This document shows positions 25,628 through 37,837 of a stretch of DNA of 64,000 bases, in pieces. How positions within the stretch are numbered: the stretch's first letter is position 1; every line of letters starts with the position of its first letter. Location of the stretch: the NCBI GenBank assembly GCA_964019155.1, contig OZ025243.1:29973871-30037870 (forward strand), read 5' to 3'. Origin of the DNA: Osedax fenrisi. Taxonomy: Eukaryota; Annelida; Polychaeta; Sabellida; Siboglinidae. The notes below the pieces were generated by a model, which had not been told where the DNA came from, did no database searches, and saw only the letters and a program-made list of their open reading frames with translations. The position numbers and the translations under genes are program-made.

Positions 25628-25669
25628 TTCAACTTATATCAATAACTTAAGTTATTGATATAAGTTGAA
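25628..25669. repeat. perfect 42-bp palindrome
   Basis: The left half TTCAACTTATATCAATAACTT meets its exact inverse at the centre CTTAAG with no loop. It lies just left of the 37-bp minisatellite. Confidence 0.92.
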
Positions 25670-25676
25670 TATTGGG

Positions 25677-25970
25677 ATATTCTTAATTTTTACTGTAAAA
25701 TCCTCTAGATGGTATTCTTAATTTCTAGTGTGGAAAACCCTCTAAATGGTATTCTTAATTTCTACTGTGGAAAACCCTCTAAATGGTATTCTTAATTTCT
25801 ACTGCAGAAAACCATATAAATGGTATTCTTAATTTCTACTGTGGAAAAAAATCTAAATGGTATTCTTAATTTCTACTGTGGAAAATCATCTAAATGGTAT
25901 TCTTAAATCCGATAATAGAAAACCCTTAATATGGTATTCTAAAAATTTCACTGCAGAAAACCATCAAAAG
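25677..25970. repeat. 37-bp minisatellite, about 8 units
   Basis: Units of 37 bp share GGTATTCTTAATTTCTACTG and GGAAAACCCTCTAAAT. Right-hand units are more diverged and CTGCAGAAAACCAT variants continue to about 26020. It lies inside the insertion that splits the CR1-like LINE. Confidence 0.9.
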
Positions 25971-26089
25971 GGTTCTATTATAAGCACACCTTAAATACCA
26001 TTTATTTTACTGCAGAAAACCATTTACTTATTACAGTGTAAGTTGGTGGGAGTCGGTAATGGAATGGTCAAATCGATTTATTGAGAAAA

Positions 26090-26335
26090 TGGTTCGTATA
26101 GAATCTATACTATAGATGAACGAATTATACGATTTAAAGGGGATAATGAAGTATTAGGGAGATGATATAGTAGTGAGGAGCAGTAGTCGATACGAGAGAG
26201 GACGAGTGCATTTATGAGGACAGTTGTAAGAGGGCGGGTTAAGTCTTTTCTTATACGACGAATTTTTAAGAGGTGGTAGTTAGCTGTTTTAGATATATTA
26301 GCTAGATACATTCATTTTAAAAACATGCTATAATA
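26090..26335 (-). mobile_element. CR1-like LINE RT fragment, antisense
   Basis: On the minus strand the frame reads ANYHLLKIRRIRKDLTRPLT and ALVLSRIDYCSSLLYHLP, a well-known segment downstream of the RT palm in CR1-like LINEs (RL/IDYCNSLLYGLP). Both ends are truncated. It is part of the DNA inserted into the sense LINE around it. Confidence 0.8.
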
Positions 26336-27379
26336 AAACCTAGTAAAGAAATCAGGGTTGGATGTTGAGTGTTTATCTAATTATAGATTAATATCTCAAT
26401 TACCTTTTGTAAGTAAAATATATAAAAATAGTTGCCAAGCAATTAATCAATTATCTAAATGTAAATTCATTATTTGATACTTGACAAAGAGCATATAGGA
26501 AATGTCATAGTTCTTAAATACTTCTTCTCTCAATTCTTAATAATTTTATTAATAAGCTTAATAATAATTCTAATAGACACATTATTTTATTAGATCCATC
26601 AACGGTATTTGATATTATTGATCATTCTATTTTAATTAAACGTATTGAAGATATTGGTATTGTAGGTATTACACTAGCTTAGATAACATCGTGCATATCT
26701 GAAAGAACATTTCTATAAAAATTAATAAACATTATTCATCTACTTGTAAAATGTATTATGGAGTACCTCAAGATTATGTATTAGGGTCATTGCTATTTTC
26801 TCTTTATATCTTGCCTCTTAAAAATATTATATATAATTTTCCAATACAAATAGTAAAATATCAAATTTTTCTGATGATATTTAATTAAATATTTAATTTC
26901 CAATAATAGCCAATTTATCTGATAATATCGCTATAATTGATTGTATTTATATGGTTACAAATTGGTTTTTACTAAATAGCTTAATGTTGAATATGAATAA
27001 AACTCAACTTCTAAATATATCTAGAACATCATCAGTTTTTCCTTCTGTTATCATTTATTCTATCAAAATTGTTCCTCGAAATAATGTTAAAAACCTTGGT
27101 TATATTTTTGATGATAACCTACATTTCTCCAATCAGATAGATAATGTATGTAAATCAAATAATTATCAATTATATAAAATACGATAAATAAGGATATTCT
27201 TACCTTTTAGAATTTATAAAATGTTAATAGAATCATTAGTTATGTCACGTATAAATGATTGTTGTTCTCTATATTATGACCTCCTTGTTACTTCTACTAA
27301 ATCCTTAGATATAATCATTGTTATGTTATCCACTTGTATATTACTCCCCTCTTATAAGCACGCATAATGGACCATTCCA

Positions 27380-27640
27380 TATTATTGTATATCTACCACA
27401 TGCGTGATATTGTATACCAACGTGATATCAGCGCACGTACGCCTAGTGCCTGGTATCACGCACGCACATTCCAACCGTCTCGCATGATCGCCCACGTGCA
27501 GACGGCTGCCTATATATAGCGGACCGCCGCGATGTATAGGCAGTGCTAGAATCACCCAATAAACTATAGAAGCCTTGTCGCTCGTATCTATGCATATATA
27601 GGCATACGCCTTATACATATATATATATATATTGATATGT
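27380..27640 (+). mobile_element. possible solo LTR inside the CR1-like LINE
   Basis: A GC-richer segment interrupts the LINE. It holds TATATATAGC at about 27512 and an AATAAA at about 27560, the spacing of a promoter followed by a poly(A) signal as in an LTR, and repeats of CACGTGC/GCACGTAC type. TG...CA ends and a target duplication could not be established, so this could also be other inserted DNA. Confidence 0.35.
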
Positions 27641-28139
27641 ATATAACAATCATGATATCATGGATAATAGTTTTACATCTTGTAAAATGATATTCCCATG
27701 AATCAGTAGATTATAACTTAGTTAATTATAAATTTTTAAATATGTACCATGGTAAATCTCTGAAGAGATCTACCTTCAGTTGACTCATTTTCCGAATGAT
27801 TTATTTGAATGACCTCCTACAATTCAGAGTTTACAAGATATTACTACGAAACTCTCCTACTCGGCTATTACTAAAGAGGAAATACGATCTATCAAGATAT
27901 GGTCAACTATATTTCAATGTAGCTGCAGCCGATCTATGGAATGCGCTACCTGTAGCATACCATCAATAACTAATATAAATTATTCGTCGTTTAAATCTAA
28001 TATATTATTATAAATTCGTAAAAATTAATTTTATTATTTACAACTGATTTATATTCTTTTTGTATTTTTATATTTGTTTACACAATAGAGAACATTTAAC
28101 GTTATTTTTATATTTAAATAAACATTTATTCATTCAATA

Positions 28140-28810
28140 GATAAATGCCGCAGATCGAGATCAGAACATATAAATGTCTCTTTTTTATATTTACATCTTC
28201 TTTTAATATTATAAAATGTGATGATTTTGTAGAAACATTTTCTTTGGTAGAAAATCTATCCGAGATAATTCACTAATGAATTGACATCTTATGTTGTTAT
28301 TATATATAATGATATATCAGAGTTTCCAATTAACATATGAATTATGTTTTATATTTTATATTTCTTTTTTTTCTCTGATGTTTAGGTGAATTCTTTTTAA
28401 TTATCATCATGTATAACAACTTCTTCTTTATATTGCGAAAGACAGCAGCCTACTAAATCCGTTTCTATCAGATCATTAATCTTTACCTAATGAATAAAAT
28501 ATAAACTAGTTTTAATATATAATAAATATAAATACTGTCGCATATAGTATCTGTCTGCTTGAGAATTACATATTCTTTTTGAATCCGATTGTAAATATTA
28601 TTGATAGTGAGAAAATAAAATCAATAAATCTGTAGTAAAGCAAATTAACTGTAAAGTATAAACATGCATTTACCTATATATTACAAATATTTTAACTCTT
28701 AACAAAAATCATCTTAATATCCCTTTTAGTTAATAATCTTTTAGTTTTTCTACATCAAATATTATAAGATTCTGAACATGATAATACAGAATACTAAAAT
28801 ATGTAACAGA
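28140..28810. other. AT-rich spacer
   Basis: No gene, RNA or clear repeat is visible between the nested LINE and the antisense LINE. Confidence 0.55.
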
Positions 28811-28814
28811 TTAT

Positions 28815-30345
28815 ATTATGTTATTTTCAGACTGTTTTCCATTTTTGAGCTCCAGCTTCTTTTCATCTTATGTATTGCTATCCATGATAAAGCTTTGCGA
28901 ATTTCAAAATCTTTTTGTGAGCTAGCCATCCATGCTCCCAAATATTTAAAATTATTGACATTGTTAATCAGCATGCCACAGTTATCTAGTTTAATGTTGA
29001 CCGGATTTGTCTGATTTAACGTCATGACTTCGGTTTTATTTGAGTTCAATTAAAGACCGATATTATCGACTTATGTTTCAATGTATGTTAATAGTTGCTG
29101 AGCTTGTCCGATTTATTGTGATATAAGTGCTATATCATCTCCGTAGCTGAGGTCTGTTAGCTGTATTGATGGATGTCGTCTCCCTTGTTGTTGTATTATC
29201 TCGAGTCCGAATTCTGCTTCTCGTCCATCAATAGCTTATCGCATGGTGTAATCTAGTATGGTCACAAAGAGAAAAGTTGATAGTGTGTCACCTTGCAAGA
29301 CACCCTTTATTATTTGAAAATTGTCTGTCTCCATCAGGTGTTATAACTTTTGTGTAAGTGTCTTTATGCGTTATGGCGATTGATTGTATAATATTGTAGG
29401 GTATACAATATGATTTTAGTATACGGAGCATTAGTTCTATGTTGATATTGTCGAATGCCTTCTTGAAATCGACAAAAATGATAATGGCCTTAAGATTGGG
29501 ATTATCACTCCTTCGATTAAACGTACTATAGATTATATGTGTAAGGTCGTGGATCTTCCAGGTCTGAATGCGTTTTGTGTGGGACGTAGTATAGGGTTTA
29601 TGTATTGTTAAATTCGATTTAGTATCATTTTATTCGTCATTTTAGCTGCTATGATTGATAGTGATATGCCTCTGTAGTTCCCTGCTTCTTCAAGATGATC
29701 AGATTTGGGAAATGGAACAATGTTGCAGTTTAGCCATTACGATGGTATGCAGTGTTACCGTCTATTAGATTTTCCTTTACTTTGCTATATTATTCGTTCG
29801 TAAAAGGTCCAGTTTGTATATCGAGGATACTTTCACTGATAGTCTTGATTTGTATGGAACTTGTTTCATGTTCCTGTACCTCACATAGCAGTTTCTTAAA
29901 GTGTTCGTACCATTTGCTTACACGATCCTCCTTACTACTGGCCTTGATTGTCCCACTTTTTTGGGTTTCTCCGTTCAGTCACTTTATTAATTAACTTCCA
30001 TCTCTCTGAGTGCATGTCTGCATTGCTCATTGGTTTGTTCAATATATTTGATGTGGGAGTCTAGAATTTCAGCTTCTATGATGTCGTATTCTTCTTATAG
30101 AAGTTGTTTAGCTTTATATAGTTTTTCTTGTGAGTTATTTGCGTTGGGAACGGAATATTCCTTGTATGCAGCTTGAACGTCATTTCTTAGTTCGCTAATT
30201 CTACTATCTTGGGAGATTATTTTATCGCGTGGTTTATTTTCAAATGTATTAATGATGCTGCTGCTTCCTTATTCATTTTTAAGAAGTGCTCATCAGTGTC
30301 GACTTTCTCATTTATTAAATTATTAACCAATATATTCGTCTTTCT
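28815..30345 (-). mobile_element. LINE family 1, copy D (antisense)
   Basis: Read on the minus strand from 30340: the linker (VDTDEHFLKMNKEAAA, YKEYSVPNANNSQEKLYKAK, YIEQTNEQCRHALREMEVN), then RT motifs FVDFKKAFDNINIELMLRIL (about 29480), the catalytic YGDD near 29136-29147 (Ala replaced by Gly), and FKYLGAWMASSQKDFEIRKA at 28816-29049. Coding ends near 28830 before the C-terminal part, so this copy is truncated at both ends. Stops occur, but the protein is better preserved than in copies A, B or E. Confidence 0.85.
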
Positions 30346-30464
30346 TTCTTTATAGCTTATAGGTTATTAAATGGTTTGCCTCCTATAGATATACTAGATG
30401 GTTGGTTTGTTACAGAGTCCAGCATTATTTTTTTAAGTGTAGATCATCTACTAGATGACATTAA

Positions 30465-30556
30465 ATTAATGAATTAATTAATTAATGAATTAATGAATTA
30501 ATGAATTAATGAATTAATGAATTAATGAATTAATGAATTAATGAATTAATGATTAA
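30465..30556. repeat. (GAATTAAT)n microsatellite
   Basis: An 8-bp unit GAATTAAT repeats about ten times. A short hairpin follows at 30559-30597 (GATTGGTCAAA facing TTTGACCAATC). Confidence 0.9.
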
Positions 30557-30766
30557 TTAAGATTGGTCAAATTATATATATACATATTTTGACCAATCTG
30601 AATTAAATTCATCTACTCTTGCATTATACTCATTTCGAGTGATTAATAAATATTTTTTATATGAACTTTCGACATGATTATTAAAATTAACTTTATATAC
30701 ATTATATATCCTTTATAAACTTTATTTTTATTTATTTAATTATTTATATATATTTATTTTATATAT

Positions 30767-30838
30767 GGGGGTATAGCTCAGTGGTAGAGCAATCGACTGC
30801 AGATCGATAGGTCACTAGTTCAAATCTGGTTGCCCCCT
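30767..30838 (+). tRNA. tRNA-Cys (GCA)
   Basis: A 72-nt cloverleaf. The acceptor GGGGGTA pairs with TGCCCCC and is followed by discriminator T. The D arm is GCTCAGTGGTAGAGC, the anticodon loop CTGCAGA with GCA, and the T arm contains TTCAAAT. No CCA is encoded. A pol III terminator TTTTTT lies about 8 nt downstream. The mirror copy at 31157-31228 appears identical. Confidence 0.95.
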
Positions 30839-31156
30839 AATTAATTTTTTAATTTTTTAATCAAATTAGTTTTAATAATTAGTTAATACTAATTAGATTT
30901 TATAATTCAATTATAATTAATTAACTATACATTATTACGTAATTATTAGTATATATAAATTTTTAAACCTTAATTTGATTTATTTTTATATTTAATATAT
31001 TTAACAATTATATTTGACATAAAATAACTTATATATACTAATAATTACGTAATAATTTATAGTTAATTAATTCTAATTGAATTATAAAATCTAATTAGTA
31101 TTAACTAATTATTAAAACTAATTTGATTAAAATATTAAAAAATTAAAAAATTAATT

Positions 31157-31228
31157 AGGGGGCAACCAGATTTGAACTAGTGACCTATCGATCTGCAGTC
31201 GATTGCTCTACCACTGAGCTATACCCCC
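31157..31228 (-). tRNA. tRNA-Cys (GCA), inverted copy
   Basis: Read on the minus strand this is the same 72-nt tRNA-Cys as at 30767-30838, with anticodon GCA and the same T-run terminator. The two genes are convergent across the palindrome centre, so read-through from either would give a long hairpin transcript. Confidence 0.95.
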
Positions 31229-31318
31229 ATATATAAAATAAATATATAGAAATTATTAAATAAATAAAAATAAAGTTTATAAATATATATAATGTTTATA
31301 AAGTTAATTTTAATAATC

Positions 31319-31630
31319 TTTAGGTATTTTATTTCCTATTTAAGTTTTAAATATACGATTACTATTTATAATAATAACATCCATTATTTTTAATAATAAC
31401 TTCATTCGACCTCCTTTATATTTTAATATATAAAATCATTTTATAAACATTTTAAAAATGTATAAACAAATATATGTTTGTTCATTAAGTCAATGATTGA
31501 CTTGTATTTTACAAGTCACTGGTCTTGTATCCAAAAATAATTTAAATTATATTTATCTATCAATTAGTTTAAAAATCGTATTTAAATCTTCTATATTAAT
31601 AAGTTTAAAGTTTTAAATGATGTTTTATAA
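31319..31630. other. AT-rich spacer
   Basis: No gene or repeat recognised between the tRNA-Cys palindrome and the foldback-like element. Confidence 0.55.
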
Positions 31631-32016
31631 GGGTAACAGTAAACTCGGACCAGGTAAATTCGGTCCAGGTAAACTCGGACCACTTTTGAAATAAACTAGG
31701 AACACTTTTGAGAAAACTTGGACCACTTTTATGCTTTAACCCATATTATATAAGTATAATAAGAAATTTTATAATACCCATAGAAATATGAGCGAGTTCT
31801 CTCATATGTCAATGATAATACCTAATATTTGAAATAAACATTAAATATAGTACTATTATAATAATTATAATTAAATTATTATTATAATAATTATGAAAAT
31901 ATTTCATTAAACTTTAACAAGTATTATTTTACAGCTTTTAATATAAATTATTAAATTGTCAGTACTAACAATTTCATGGGGTACACAAACATACGTATAT
32001 TTATATGACAAACAAA

Positions 32017-32070
<54 letters not shown>

Positions 32071-32369
32071 AGTATATATATAGGTACCATAGCATGTGTA
32101 ATGATAACATTGTTATAATTTAATAATTACATATTTTAATAAAATATTATATTTAATATAATGCTAAGTATCCTTTATCTTGAACGAATACTATATTCAA
32201 TATTATTATAATATTATTATAATAATTATATTCAATATTATATTATATTAAATAATTATGATATTAAATATAATTATTATATTATATTCAATATAATATA
32301 AAATAATATTGAATATAATATATAGGTAATAATATAATATAATATTATATTAAATATTCACTTTTAAAA

Positions 32370-32660
32370 AAATCATTATGATTATTATTAGTATCATAAC
32401 GAGCCGCATGAAAGTAGGCACATTTTTTCACACGTGATATGTTGTGGGCGGGGCTTGTGGGTTGTGAACCTAGAGGACATGCATATTATATTCAAGGACT
32501 TGAACTTGAACTATTCTGCGCGCTAAAAATAATGAATTCGCTATACACTATTTTAATTCAGTGATTAGTTACAACTTTAAATGAATTATTGAATTTGCAG
32601 TGATATATAATTTATATTCATACACGATTATTCAGATATAAATAATACGTATATGCATGG

Positions 32661-32695
<35 letters not shown>

Positions 32696-32770
32696 TTGCA
32701 GATATAAATAATACGTATGAGCTACGCGACGCGCAATGAGCGTGTATATAATATATATATATTTTTTTTA
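32370..32770 (+). repeat. left outer arm of the foldback-like element
   Basis: Contains GCCGCAT, AAAGTAGGCACATTTTTT, CACACGTGATATGTTGTGGG and a downstream (TA)n. The inverse copy lies at 37230-37650 and extends nearly base for base over about 270 bp, including a short conserved frame (MLWAGLVGCEPRGHAYYIQG) that probably reflects DNA identity rather than selection. Confidence 0.88.
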
Positions 32771-33525
32771 TTTTTTATTACATTAATAATATTAAATTTT
32801 AATATTATTACTATTATAAATTATTCTATTCTAATTCTAATATGATACGTACATATGATATCTATATAGTTTTAGAATGCCAGTTTAATTTCAAGTAGAA
32901 CGTATACATTATATATGTATAATAATGTAATCCATCGATATGTTATCAGTTATAGTAACTGTATAATTAAATATTTTTTATTAAATTTGATTTATTTTAT
33001 TAAATTTCGATTTTTACTATTAGAAATTAATTTATTCTAATTTGAATATAATACGTACATATGATATCTATATAGTTTTAGAATGCCAGTTTAATTTCAA
33101 GTAGAACGTATACATTATATATGTATAATAATGTAATCCATCGATATGTTATCAGTTATAGTAAATGTATAATTAAATATTTTTTATTAAATTTGATTTA
33201 TTTGATTAAATTTCGATTTTTACTATTAGAAATTAATTTATTCTAATTCAAATATGAAATGTACATATGAGATCGTTATAGTTTTAGAATGCCAGTTTAA
33301 TTTCAAGTAGAACCTGTTAATTATATATGTATAATAATATAACCCATCGATATGTTATCCGTTATAGTGTAACTGTACAATTAAATATTTTTTATTAAAT
33401 TTGATTTATTTTATTAAATTTCGATTTTTACTATTTGAAATTAATTTATTCTAATTCGAATATGATACTTAAGTATGATTTCGATATAGTTTTAGAATGC
33501 CCGTTTAATTTCAAGTAGAACCAGT
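32770..33525 (+). repeat. left array: four units of about 206 bp
   Basis: CAAGTAGAAC recurs at 32892, 33098, 33304 and 33512, giving periods of 206, 206 and 208 bp. Each unit contains TTTTAGAATGCC, a run TTATTAAATTTCGATTTTT and GAATATGATAC. Confidence 0.92.
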
Positions 33526-33700
33526 GAGAAATCCCTGGTAAAACCAATTATAAATGTATAATAGGATATATGTATAATAGTAATACTCGCCATCAATATA
33601 TTTATACATCGATGTATCGATTGATCAATACATATATGTAAACCGCGCTTTACGCGTAGGATATATATATATACCTACTATACGACGTATAGTAATTACT

Positions 33701-33753
<53 letters not shown>

Positions 33754-34200
33754 ATCATACGTGACGTATGTATATATATAAGTGTAATATACACATATGC
33801 TATATACATATAATATACTATATATATATACACTGATGTGTCTAGTATACAGTGTATATGTGTATCATAGATTTTTTTTAGAGTAGGTTATATAGAGATA
33901 CCTACTCTAAATCTATGATGTATATGTATATGTATAGATCTGTATATGCTAATTTTAGTGTATATTGAGAAACCATTGCACTGCGGCGCGCATGTGGAAT
34001 ATGTTGACCTTGTCCTCATCAAGCCCCTATTACATTACATTAATTAAGGAGCGGCTGTTGATGGCTAGTTAATTCTCCATAAAAAGTGGAGGCCATCACA
34101 CTATAATTGGTTATATTCAACTACAATCAGTTATTATGGGGGTGCTTCAATGGTGATATATATTTTATTTGGGATTTTTATTGGGATTTTTATCGATGGA
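33525..34200. other. non-repeated core of the foldback-like element
   Basis: No coding frame. It holds (CA)n at 33714-33751, a small hairpin (CATAGATTT ... TAGAGTAGGT facing ACCTACTCTA) at about 33866-33918, and a GC-richer piece at 33970-34110 (GCACTGCGGCGCGCATGTGG; GGAGCGGCTGTTGATGGC) of unknown origin. Confidence 0.7.
33714..33751. repeat. (CA)n microsatellite
   Basis: Nineteen CA units without interruption. Confidence 0.95.
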
Positions 34201-37195
34201 TTACATTATTATACATATATAATGTATACGTTCTACTTGAAATTAAACGGGAATTCTAAAACTATATCGAACTCATACATAAGTATCATATTCGAATTAG
34301 AATAAATTAATTTCTAATAGTAAAAATCGAAATTTAATAAAATAAATCAAATTTAATAAAAAATATTTAATTATACAGTTACTATAACTGATAACATATC
34401 GATGGATTATATTATTATACATATATAATGTATACGTTCTACTTGAAATTAAACGGGCATTCTAAAACTATATCGAACTCATACATAAGTATCATATTCG
34501 AATTAGAATAAATTAATTTCTAATAGTAAAAATCGAAATTTAATAAAATAAATCAAATTTAATAAAAAATATTTAATTATACAGTTACTATAACTGATAA
34601 CATATCGAGGGATTACATTATTATACATATATAATGTATACGTTCTACTTGAAATTAAACGGGCATTCTAAAACTATATCGAACTCATACATAAGTATCA
34701 TATTCGAATTAGAATAAATTAATTTCTAATAGTAAAAATCGAAATTTAATAAAATAAATCAAATTTAATAAAAAATATTTAATTATACAGTTACTATAAC
34801 TGATAACATATCGATGGATTATATTATTATACATATATAATGTATACGTTCTACTTGAAATTAAACGGGCATTCTAAAACTATATCGAACTCATACATAA
34901 GTATCATATTCGAATTAGAATAAATTAATTTCTAATAGTAAAAATCGAAATTTAATAAAATAAATCAAATTTAATAAAAAATATTTAATTATACAGTTAC
35001 TATAACTGATAACATATCGATGGATTACATTATTATATATATATATAATGTATACGTTCTACTTGAAATTAAACGGGCATTCTAAAACTATATCGAACTC
35101 ATACATAAGTATCATATTCGAATTAGAATAAATTAATTTCTAATAGTAAAAATCGAAATTTAATAAAAAATATTTAATTATACAGTTACTATAACTGATA
35201 ACATATAGATGGATTACATTATTATACATATATAATGTATACGTTCTACTTGCAATTAAACGGGCATTCTAAAACTATATCGAACTCATACATAAGTATC
35301 ATATTCGAATTAGACTAAATTAATTTCTAATAGTAAAAATCGAAATTTAATAAAAAATATTTAATTATACAGTTACTATAACTGATAACATATCAATGGA
35401 TTACATTATTATACATATATAATGTATACGTTCTACTTGAAATTAAACAGGCATTCTAAAACTATATCGAACTCATACATAAGTATCATATTCGAATTAG
35501 AATAAATTAATTTCTAATAGTAAAAATCGAAATTTAATAAAATAAATCAAATTTAATAAAAAATATTTAATTATACAGTTACTATAACTGATAACATATC
35601 GATGGATTACATTATTATATATATATATAATGTATACGTTCTACTTGAAATTAAACGGGCATTCTAAAACTATATCGAACTCATACATAAGTATCATATT
35701 CGAATTAGAATAAATTAATTTCTAATAGTAAAAATCGAAATTTAATAAAAAATATTTAATTATACAGTTACTATAACTGATAACATATAGATGGATTACA
35801 TTACTATACATATATAATGTATACGTTCTACTTGCAATTAAACGGGCATTCTAAAACTATATCGAACTCATACATAAGTATCATATTCGAATTAGACTAA
35901 ATTAATTTCTAATAGTAAAAATCGAAATTTAATAAAAAATATTTAATTATACAGTTACTATAACTGATAACATATCAATGGATTACATTATTATACATAT
36001 ATAATGTATACGTTCTACTTGAAATTAAACAGGCATTCTAAAACTATATCGAACTCATACATAAGTATCATATTCGAATTAGAATAAATTAATTTCTAAT
36101 AGTAAAAATCTAAATTTAATAAAATAAATCAAATTTAATAAAAAATATTTAATTATACAGTTACCAAAGATTTTCCGAAGGAAAGATATAACACTTACGC
36201 GAAATCGTGTAATTCGAATTTGTATACAAAATACCCTGGTGCCACCTATAGCGGGTTACTTTTAGGAACTATGCGTTGTTTATAATGTAAATTCGTATTT
36301 AACTATACACTTTTAAAATGTTAAATAATATGCTTTAAATTAATATTTATATGATGAAAATTAAGTGTTCATTACTAATATATAACAAATAAATATGATA
36401 TTTATGTTTTAAATGCTATAAGTATATATTTAGTAAGTAAAAGTTAATTTATATTGCATGTAATTTAATAGAGCAATGAAAACATTGTTGTATGCAAACA
36501 GAGCCGAACCTAAAGCTATTTCAGTAATTTCAATACTGCTGCTAGCAGCGGCTGGGGATATTACTAAATTACGTTGCATGCATAGGGAGTGTTATATCTT
36601 TGCTTCGCAAAATCTTTGCAGTTACTATAACTGATAACATATCGATGGATTAAATTATTATACATATATAATGTATACGTTCTACTTGAAATTAAACTGG
36701 CATTCTAAAACTATATAGATATCATATGTACGTATTATATTCAAATTAGAATAAATTAATTTCTAATAGTAAAAATCGAAATTTAATAAAATAAATCAAA
36801 TTTAATAAAAAATATTTAATTATACAGTTACTATAACTGATAACATATCGATGGTTTAAATTATTATACATATATAATGTATACGTTCTACTTGAAATTA
36901 AACTGGCATTCTAAAACTATATAGATATCATATGTACGTATTATATTCAAATTAGAATAAATTAATTTCTAATAGTAAAAATCGAAATTTAATAAAATAA
37001 ATCAAATTTAATAAAAAATATTTAATTATACAGTTACTATAACTGATAACATATCGATGGATTACATTATTATACATATATAATGTATACGTTCTACTTG
37101 AAATTAAACTGGCATTCTAAAACTATATAGATATCATATGTACGTATCATATTAGAATTAGAATAGAATAATTTATAATAGTAATAATATTAAAA
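34200..37195 (-). repeat. right array: thirteen inverted units with a three-unit higher-order repeat
   Basis: CGTTCTACTTG marks units at 34229, 34435, 34641, 34847, 35055, 35242, 35429, 35637, 35824, 36011, 36678, 36884 and 37090. Periods are 206, 206, 206, 208, 187, 187, 208, 187, 187, 206 (after removing a 461-bp insertion with its duplication), 206, 206. The 187-bp units lack about 20 bp (ATAAATCAAATTTAATAAA). Units at 35242 and 35824 share CTTGCAATTAAACGGG, units at 35429 and 36011 share AAACAGGC, so 35055-35636 and 35637-36677 are two copies of one trimer. Confidence 0.93.
36165..36618 (+). mobile_element. full-length 454-bp hairpin-ended MITE inside the foldback array
   Basis: It starts CAAAGATTTTCCGAAGGAAA and ends TTTGCTTCGCAAAATCTTTG, flanked by a perfect 7-bp duplication CAGTTAC (36158-36164, 36619-36625). 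Because the array gives many empty copies of the target (ATACAGTTACTATAACTG), the duplication is proven. No coding capacity. Internal landmarks are ACCCTGGTGCCACCTATAGC, CTGCTGCTAGCAGCGGC and GTTGCATGCATAGGGAGTG. Copies in opposite orientation occur at 51672-52126 and 63821 to the window end. Confidence 0.95.
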
Positions 37196-37293
37196 TTTAA
37201 TATTATTAATGTAATAAAAAATAAAAAAATATATATATTATATACACGCTCATTGCGCGTCGCGTAGCTCATACGTATTATTTATATCTGCAA

Positions 37294-37362
<69 letters not shown>

Positions 37363-37837
37363 CTATGCATATACGTATTATTTATATCTGAATAATCGTG
37401 TATGAATATAAATTATATATCACTGCAAATTCAATAATTCATTTAAAGTTGTAACTAATCACTGAATTAAAATAACGTATAGCGAATTCATTATTTTTAG
37501 CGCGCAGAATAGTGTATGTTCAAGTCCTTGAATATAATATGCATGTCCTCTAGGTTCACAACCCACAAGCCCCGCCCACAACATATCACGTGTGAAAAAA
37601 ATGTGCCTACTTTGATGCGGAATCGTATCAGATTGTATCATAATGATTATGATTATAATTTACCTACTTTCAATTTTATAAATAAAAAACCGTGGTTCTA
37701 TAAAATGAAGTAATACCTATAACCTATTATTATTTTTAATAATTAAAAATATTATTATATCAGTGACAATATTATATTGTTTATATTGAATATAGGTTAA
37801 TGATTAAATCATTTAGGTAATAAATGAATACCAGAAA

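Larger units (their letters stand above)
25310..28135 (+). mobile_element. CR1-like LINE, nested and decayed
   Basis: The pre-RT segment at 25330-25507 reads MLASKSSSPIDPLPLSFF and ISFHSGRIYSILK. The frame is cut by 25509-26335 and resumes with KPSKEIRVG and SNYRLISQLPFVSKIYK, then LLDPSTVFDIIDHSILIKRI (26600), VPQ remnants, FSDDI near 26870, and MVTNWFLLNSLMLNMNKTQL with NLGYIFDDNLHFSNQI at 26951-27187. A second interruption spans about 27330-27740. The C-terminus returns with YGQLYFNVAAADLWNALP near 27910. A TTCATTCAAT-type tail ends it near 28135. Multiple stops make it inactive. The FSDD in place of the usual F/YADD is a mutated active site. Confidence 0.8.
30676..31318. repeat. large inverted duplication carrying two tRNA-Cys genes
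   Basis: Arms 30676-30959 and about 31029-31318 are near-identical inverted copies of about 285 bp with a spacer of about 70 bp. Each arm contains a complete tRNA gene plus both flanks. Differences are a few substitutions and short indels (for example AATATTTTAATC versus AATC after the T run). Confidence 0.92.

Noticed and set aside
32770..37195. Regular direct repeats that could suggest a CRISPR-like array
   Set aside because: Units are contiguous 187-208 bp repeats without unique spacers, in inverted arms of an animal-type mobile element.
37459..37641. 60-codon frame conserved in both foldback arms
   Set aside because: The two arms are nearly identical DNA, so frame conservation carries no evidence of selection.
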